Source: Colletes latitarsis (taxonomy: Eukaryota > Arthropoda > Insecta > Hymenoptera > Colletidae). From it: 64,000 nt of DNA. How positions within the stretch are numbered: position 1 is the first letter of the stretch; each line of letters opens with the position of its first letter. The notes under the pieces were generated by a model, which had not been told where the DNA came from, did no database searches, and worked only from the letters and a program-made list of their open reading frames with translations. The translations under genes and the position numbers were made by a program. Positions 59,025 through 64,000 of this stretch are shown piece after piece. Location of the stretch: NCBI RefSeq assembly GCF_051014445.1, contig NC_135143.1, positions 6,944,001 through 7,008,000 of the forward strand, read 5' to 3'.

Positions 59025-60464
59025 TCATTTATTTAAACAATAACCGCCATCTATACCTCAGGCCGGGTACTTCTGGGACCACCCTCGTAAATAACGCTTC
59101 GACGCCACGCCCGGAAGAACCAATCGCGCAACGCGAAAGCGGAAATGGATGCGAAAAAATAAGAAGCAGCCAAGAAGCGAGGTATAGCATAGTTTTGAAG
59201 CGAAACGAAGTTCGGTGTTTCGGATTTTCGAGGAAGTTGGCCGAAACATGAAGTTACAGTAAAAGGTGCGAGCAGAGGCGGCGTAAAAGGGCGCAAAGAA
59301 GAATGAAAGAGGGAGGAAAAGCGAAACAGCAGCCGCTAAGCATTCAACTGCTGAGTGGAAGTCGCATACGAAGCTCGGGGTAACTTATCACTTTCCCTTA
59401 ATCCGGATCAGCGGCACGACGGAACCGGCGATGTTCAGGCTTGCCCCGTTAAATATTCAGAAGAAGTCTGTCCCGGTGTAAATCAGAGAGGCAACCGCCC
59501 TCTGGCAACCCCTTCTTGGCTCCCGACGCATTGCTCCCACGTGGATGCTACCGCTCGACACTATCCACTCGATACACATACATCCTACTTCCCCCACCCC
59601 TTCTCTCAAACCCTTCGCTATCCCGTGATACCCGCACGCTTCGCCCTTTTCGACGTGGACGACCAATGAGATTTAACTGCCGTTCGTGTTATTTACACCG
59701 GCTGTCCCCGTGAAAAAGAGAAGGGCTGCCGAGAACAACAAAGCGAATGCAACTCGAATAAAAGTGCGGCTATTTAATGCCAGCCGGGAGTAATTGTTTA
59801 ATTCCAATGGAACCGAGGGTAAAACGATAGGTTTCCGGGGAACGATGGCGGAATACCGGATAGACGAGACGGGAAGAGGATTGTAATCCTCCAGGGAATC
59901 GATCATTTCAATCAACTTTCTTTGAAGGGTAATCTGATAGAGAGAAGTAAGTGTGATCCTACTTTTAAACGGGCTTACGTACACCGACGGAGCTAGAAAT
60001 ATTGATATTTACAGGTACAGTTACTCTATAATGGTAATTATAGGTGAAAAGAAACTTGTTTTTCCTGAATTTTTTTTATTTACTTTTGCCAAATGTTATT
60101 TTTATTACACTGTGTTTACTTCTATTTACGAAATAGTCTTTTGTTTGTTTTTTATTGATTGAAATTGACCGCTTTGAAGTCATCTCGAGCATTTCTATTT
60201 TCTCCTATTATAACGTTTCTTTGATCTACAAATATTACTTTACTTGTTACAAATATTAAATCTTGCGACTGGATCTCTCAAGCACTCCCAAATCCACTTG
60301 AAACTTTGAAATTTTATAGAAAACTTGGCGTATATTCATTTTTTGATAATATTTTTACGTTTTAATGCGTGTAAGTATACAATAATAATTTTCTTAATCT
60401 TGAGACGCTTAAGGTCTTGAAAAGCTTAGTCAGCTTAAGGGAGGGTCTAGAAAATTGATGAAAA
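59025..60464. other. No gene recognised
   Basis: Positions 59060-59980 are GC-rich with several overlapping frames on both strands, none recognisable. Positions 59990-60464 are AT-rich. Nothing else identified. Confidence 0.45.
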
Positions 60465-60705
60465 TAATAATAATAAAATTGTAGTAATAAAAATAGATCA
60501 AGAAAATAAAGTAATCAAAGTTTAATCTATAATTTTTTATATTTAAAATTCCAGTAATAAAATTAATTGATCCTATAATTGATGAGATTTCTGCAATTGT
60601 TAAATCTACAGATAAAGATGGATGATATAATAATGATGACAATGGTGGATAAACAGTTCATCCTGTACCCCTTCCTGAGTATAAAAATCAAACTTTTATA
60701 TTATT
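60465..60705 (-). pseudogene. COX1: NUMT: nuclear copy of mitochondrial COX1 segment
   Basis: On the minus strand the DNA translates to the mid-region of cytochrome c oxidase subunit I: SGSGTGWTVYPPLSSLLYH, then PSLSVDLTI, ISSIIGSINFI, MKNYSLNFD and LFSWSIFITTILLLL. This reads correctly only with the invertebrate mitochondrial code: TGA as Trp, AGG and AGA as Ser, ATA as Met. Compared with usual COX1 about 15 bp are missing after LTI (the FSLHI codons), and a one-base frame slip occurs after NYSLNFD. Similarity fades at about 60465 on the left and 60705 on the right. It is a non-functional fragment of mitochondrial origin. The NYSLN and LFSWS wording resembles bee COX1. Confidence 0.9.
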
Positions 60706-63230
60706 TATAAATTTTGTGTCCACATAAGGGTAAATGATAGAACTTTTTTCTGTTCGATTTGTCTTTATTTTTAGAAACAGGTTTAATACAAGAGCTAATG
60801 CAAGAACAAACAAAAAATATCTGATATCAAAATACTAGAAACTATTTAAACTAATTTTACATTATCTTTCATTATTTGCGAACGATGTTAAAACACGTAC
60901 GAATTACAATACAACAATACATACAAATGTTGAAAATGTAGTCATCTCTGCCAACAGTTTTTCTGTTTCAGAAAATTTATTCGGACAAACCCAGTTCCTG
61001 TACGTCTTTGCAAAATAGTTGAACCCTCGTGTCTTTCCTTACCTATATCTTAGATTTGACATAAAAACGAAGGAACTTATTGAAACGAGCACAAACTTTT
61101 TGGATGTATGCAGAGTTGTTCGAAAGCTTCTACGACGAATGCATTCCTCATCCTGAAATATTCTTTCAGCCGCGATAACATCCCTTCTTTCCATATGGGG
61201 GAATGTTAAACGCGAAGGGACGGACGCTGATAGCTGCATCGATACCGAACAAATACAAACGAGACGGTTCGCATGATCAAGATGGAAGAGTTTCTTTTGT
61301 CTCGTTGCGTTTCCTGCGGACAATAACGTAAAGGGTGGTAAATCAAAATGATCGATGTCACATAGCGCACGCGAGGATTCCACGGCACGAGGGGCGGTGA
61401 ATCCTCTGAGGAACACGGAAAAGGGGGCCGAAGGTAGAGACAGTGGAGGATAGCTATTACTATCAATTTGCATGCCTCCGGTCACTCGACCTGCCTTTAT
61501 CGTCCTTTCATCTTGACGATGCCAGGGGCTTATTTCCGCCCATATATTTCTTGGACCCCAATAAGAGACTCGAAACCACCTTCATCCGCCCCTTGTTCTA
61601 TCTTTTGCCTCGCCGCCCTCGAGAATACTCCAAAAAGAAAGTTCCAATTGCACCGCAAGTATTTCTAAATGGCCGCTGCGGACCTACGACTACGTCAGAG
61701 GCGAAGTTGGACGGTCGTTGGTTCGTTTTTTTATTAAAACTGTACGATCTAATACAACGAGTGAAGAAGGTATTCGTTTGTCCACGATAACTTTGTAAAA
61801 GCAATCGATACGGTAACAAAACTTGTTTACAATCTCTCGTACGAAACCATTCCGTTCGCAGTAATTACTTTTAAATATCGCTACATTTAACACGTTAGCA
61901 AAGTCAAAGATGTATTCTAGATTGTAGAAAAATTAATTCTCATATTGAGATGTCGGGAGAAATAAGTATGAATTTTAACAAGGTTACAAAAAGAAGTATC
62001 GAAACAAATTTTAGGTTACGTACTCTACAATAAAATCAAAGTTTCAGTCTCGCAGAATATTGTACGATTTTGATCCGACAGTGAATGTGTTAAACGTGAT
62101 TTTATTTGTAAAAAATGTACAGAAAACCCTTTTTTTTGGACGGGATTTGTGGAGGACAGTTTCCACACAGTGAGTTTGGACTTATAATATTCAGTATAAC
62201 TTCATCAATTTTAAAAAATTTCTGGTGAAACTTGCAATAAGCAAGCTAAACAAATAATTGATTCCTTTTACCTTGTCAAAGCACCTTGTTTACCGATTTG
62301 TAACCTCAAAGTATGGTCGATAAATTCTTAATAAACTTCAATAGCGCACTCCATTACGCTCGCTGACATTACAATTTCAAAGTTCAATAACTACGTTTCA
62401 TTTGGAAAAGGTTAAGCTGAAAATAATCCGAGGCTCGAAATTGCTACAAACTTTCGGTTCTACGTTTCTCGAATCTTGTATCCCTCGCGACGGATTTAAT
62501 AACGCCGATTCGCGTGTAACTAGAGGGCCGCGATAAGATAGATTCGGAATCGTTACAACTTTCGCCAAGAACCGGTCCCTTTCGAGTGAAACTGCGCGCA
62601 AGGAAAAGCATGAAAAAGATTTTCAGCGATGCTGGTTCTTTCCAGCGTCAGTTCCGTCAAAGACTTTTCGTCACGAAGAACTTGGCCGGTTGAAAACACG
62701 TTGGTACGCTTGGAACCACTCGACCCAAAAAGCATTCGAGGAGGTCGTCGACGAAATATGAACGACCAGCATGAATACCTGTTGGGGATCGGTTGTGTGC
62801 GTTATTCATCCTGCGGGTTGTTTCACCGCCGTAGGAAAAGTGCAACCGCAAAAGTATGCGACCTCTTCAAAATCCGCGGGAGTATCACTCGAAACTTAAA
62901 ACTCGCGGAACGTACTGAAACATATGCTTCTTTGCCGCACACATCTAGCCGCGGGCGAGATAGAACCTACTTGAAGATCGGCTTAGTTCCCATGAAACTG
63001 CAAACTCGACGAAGACGCCTTCGGTTCTGACCCTATTTCCGAAACACGATTCTTTAATTCAACCACGCCGAGCGAACTATGTTAACTTTTACGTTCCAAC
63101 CCGTTTTACTATATTCACCTTTTCCATATTCCGTCGGTTACGGAAAAGTGTTCGTCGTCAGTCGTGATTATATCACAGACGAGGTATACGAGTAGACCTA
63201 ACATCCAATGTATTTTTTCGGCCAATTTTT
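60706..63230. other. No gene recognised
   Basis: AT-rich at 60706-61030. GC-richer at 61040-61790 and 62400-63190, with overlapping frames (minus 61039-61485, plus 61443-61790, plus 62629-63030) that match no family I know. Contains the second copy of a dispersed repeat at 61926. Confidence 0.45.
61926..62092 (+). repeat. Dispersed ~170-bp repeat, copy 2
   Basis: Counterpart of 21141-21316, 40.8 kb away in the same orientation, sharing six ordered blocks. Slightly shorter, through small indels. Confidence 0.7.
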
Positions 63231-63250
63231 ATGGGGCTCTAGAGCCCCAT
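63231..63250. repeat. Perfect 20-bp palindrome
   Basis: ATGGGGCTCT is followed directly by its exact reverse complement AGAGCCCCAT, with no spacer, in otherwise AT-rich sequence. It could be a dimeric-protein binding site, a cruciform-prone site or the tip of a hairpin. No function is implied by the sequence alone. Confidence 0.9.
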
Positions 63251-64000
63251 TACCATTTTCGTGTCACTCGCAACATCATCAAGAGGTTACACAAATGAAC
63301 ACAAACGGAAGTGAGACAGAAATTAAAATTACAGAAATTTTATTGTTTTTTAACGGAATGAGAGCTGTACGTGCATTAAATTTTAAGGGGATCCTTGTAA
63401 GAAGGCTTTAATCTTCGACTTCGTGGTGGTTTTAATGGATCGTTGGTTATTCGCTTGTCAACAATGGTTAGGTAATGGTCATCGATGGTCAACAGTGAGG
63501 CTGTCATCAAGATCAAAGGTCCAGGAATGACCAAGAGGTAGGAACATCCGAAATAGTTCTTCTGTAGACCCGACTGCCTTTGACTGTCAACTGCGTCTTT
63601 GCGTCTCCCCACTCTTCCACCTTAGGAAGAGGTATATGGAGAGACACTGCTAACATACTCTTTCAGTACCCCTGGGACTTCCAGGGGGGTCGGGTCTCGC
63701 GAATTCGGGAGCCTACCTCTGGCTATTAGTGAACCGGGCTAACCAGGACTGACCAGGACTGACCAGGACTGACCACTACTGACCACTACTGACCACTACT
63801 GACCACTACTGACCAGTGCCGGATCGTGATGGCCAACGATAAGAATGAGTGAGTTGTATGTGATTTCTGTTCCTCCGGTCCTCATGTCACAGGACGAAAG
63901 GTCCGAATCGACATGGGTGACTGGTTGTATACGTGCTTTATTTGGCAAGTGTAGTGAATCTTAGTATCTTTTGCTTAAAATTATAATCTTCTTGCACAGC
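63251..64000. other. No gene recognised; repeats at right edge
   Basis: A short hairpin (CCCCTGG, loop GACTT, CCAGGGG) lies at 63669-63687. A minisatellite follows. Frames at 63208-63411 and 63376-63612 are unrecognised. The segment 63430-63900 is GC-richer and could belong to a larger element or gene continuing past the window. Confidence 0.4.
63741..63815 (+). repeat. 10-bp minisatellite with two unit variants
   Basis: One AACCAGGACT and two GACCAGGACT units are followed by four GACCACTACT units and a partial GACCA, all in perfect register. The sharp switch between variants suggests separate expansions of two unit types. Confidence 0.95.

Overview
This window looks like AT-rich, gene-poor nuclear DNA from an insect, most likely a hymenopteran and probably a bee. 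Three things support this: an irritans-type mariner transposon, a fragment of mitochondrial COX1 that reads correctly only with the invertebrate mitochondrial code and has bee-like wording, and a mosaic of AT-rich DNA with short GC-rich islands. No intact host protein-coding gene, rRNA, tRNA or CRISPR array could be supported. The window is probably intergenic or inside very large introns. Open frames in the GC-rich islands have no recognisable domains.

The main content is mobile DNA. A single non-autonomous family, called GTF here after its GGGTGTTCGG ends, occurs eight times (1129-1789, 8757-9798, 16757-17914, 24426-25270, 27683-27783, 30775-32310, 34084-35274, 48421-50084). It fills about 8.2 kb, or 13% of the window. 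Full copies have inverted ends of about 115 bp, TA at both borders, and an interior built from a variable number of ~144-bp short modules and ~380-bp long modules. The first copy sits inside a ~158-bp tandem repeat. A neighbouring repeat unit preserves the empty target site and shows that one TA was duplicated, so this is a true transposon family with Tc1/mariner-like target choice.

Other mobile or captured DNA: an inverted pair of LTR-like segments (25317-25703 and 27804-28260), possible pogo-like and Tc1-like ends (24208, 55271), a possible TTAA-bounded MITE (41968-42355), two similar retroposon 3' tails (36353, 52548), a decayed mariner C-terminus (55583-55790), a nearly complete mariner with a mutated catalytic residue and a premature stop (57793-59024), and a COX1 NUMT (60465-60705).

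The window also carries recent tandem duplications (165 bp at 29981, 216 bp at 56830), older duplications (6239; 52977/54121), two small dispersed families (62-bp core at 13708/34006/43961; ~170 bp at 21141/61926), a 19-G run, an (AG)13 tract, a perfect 20-bp palindrome (63231) and a 10-bp minisatellite (63741). No cooperating gene system was found. The most distinctive object is the modular GTF family. All similarity statements are by eye, without alignment software or database searches.
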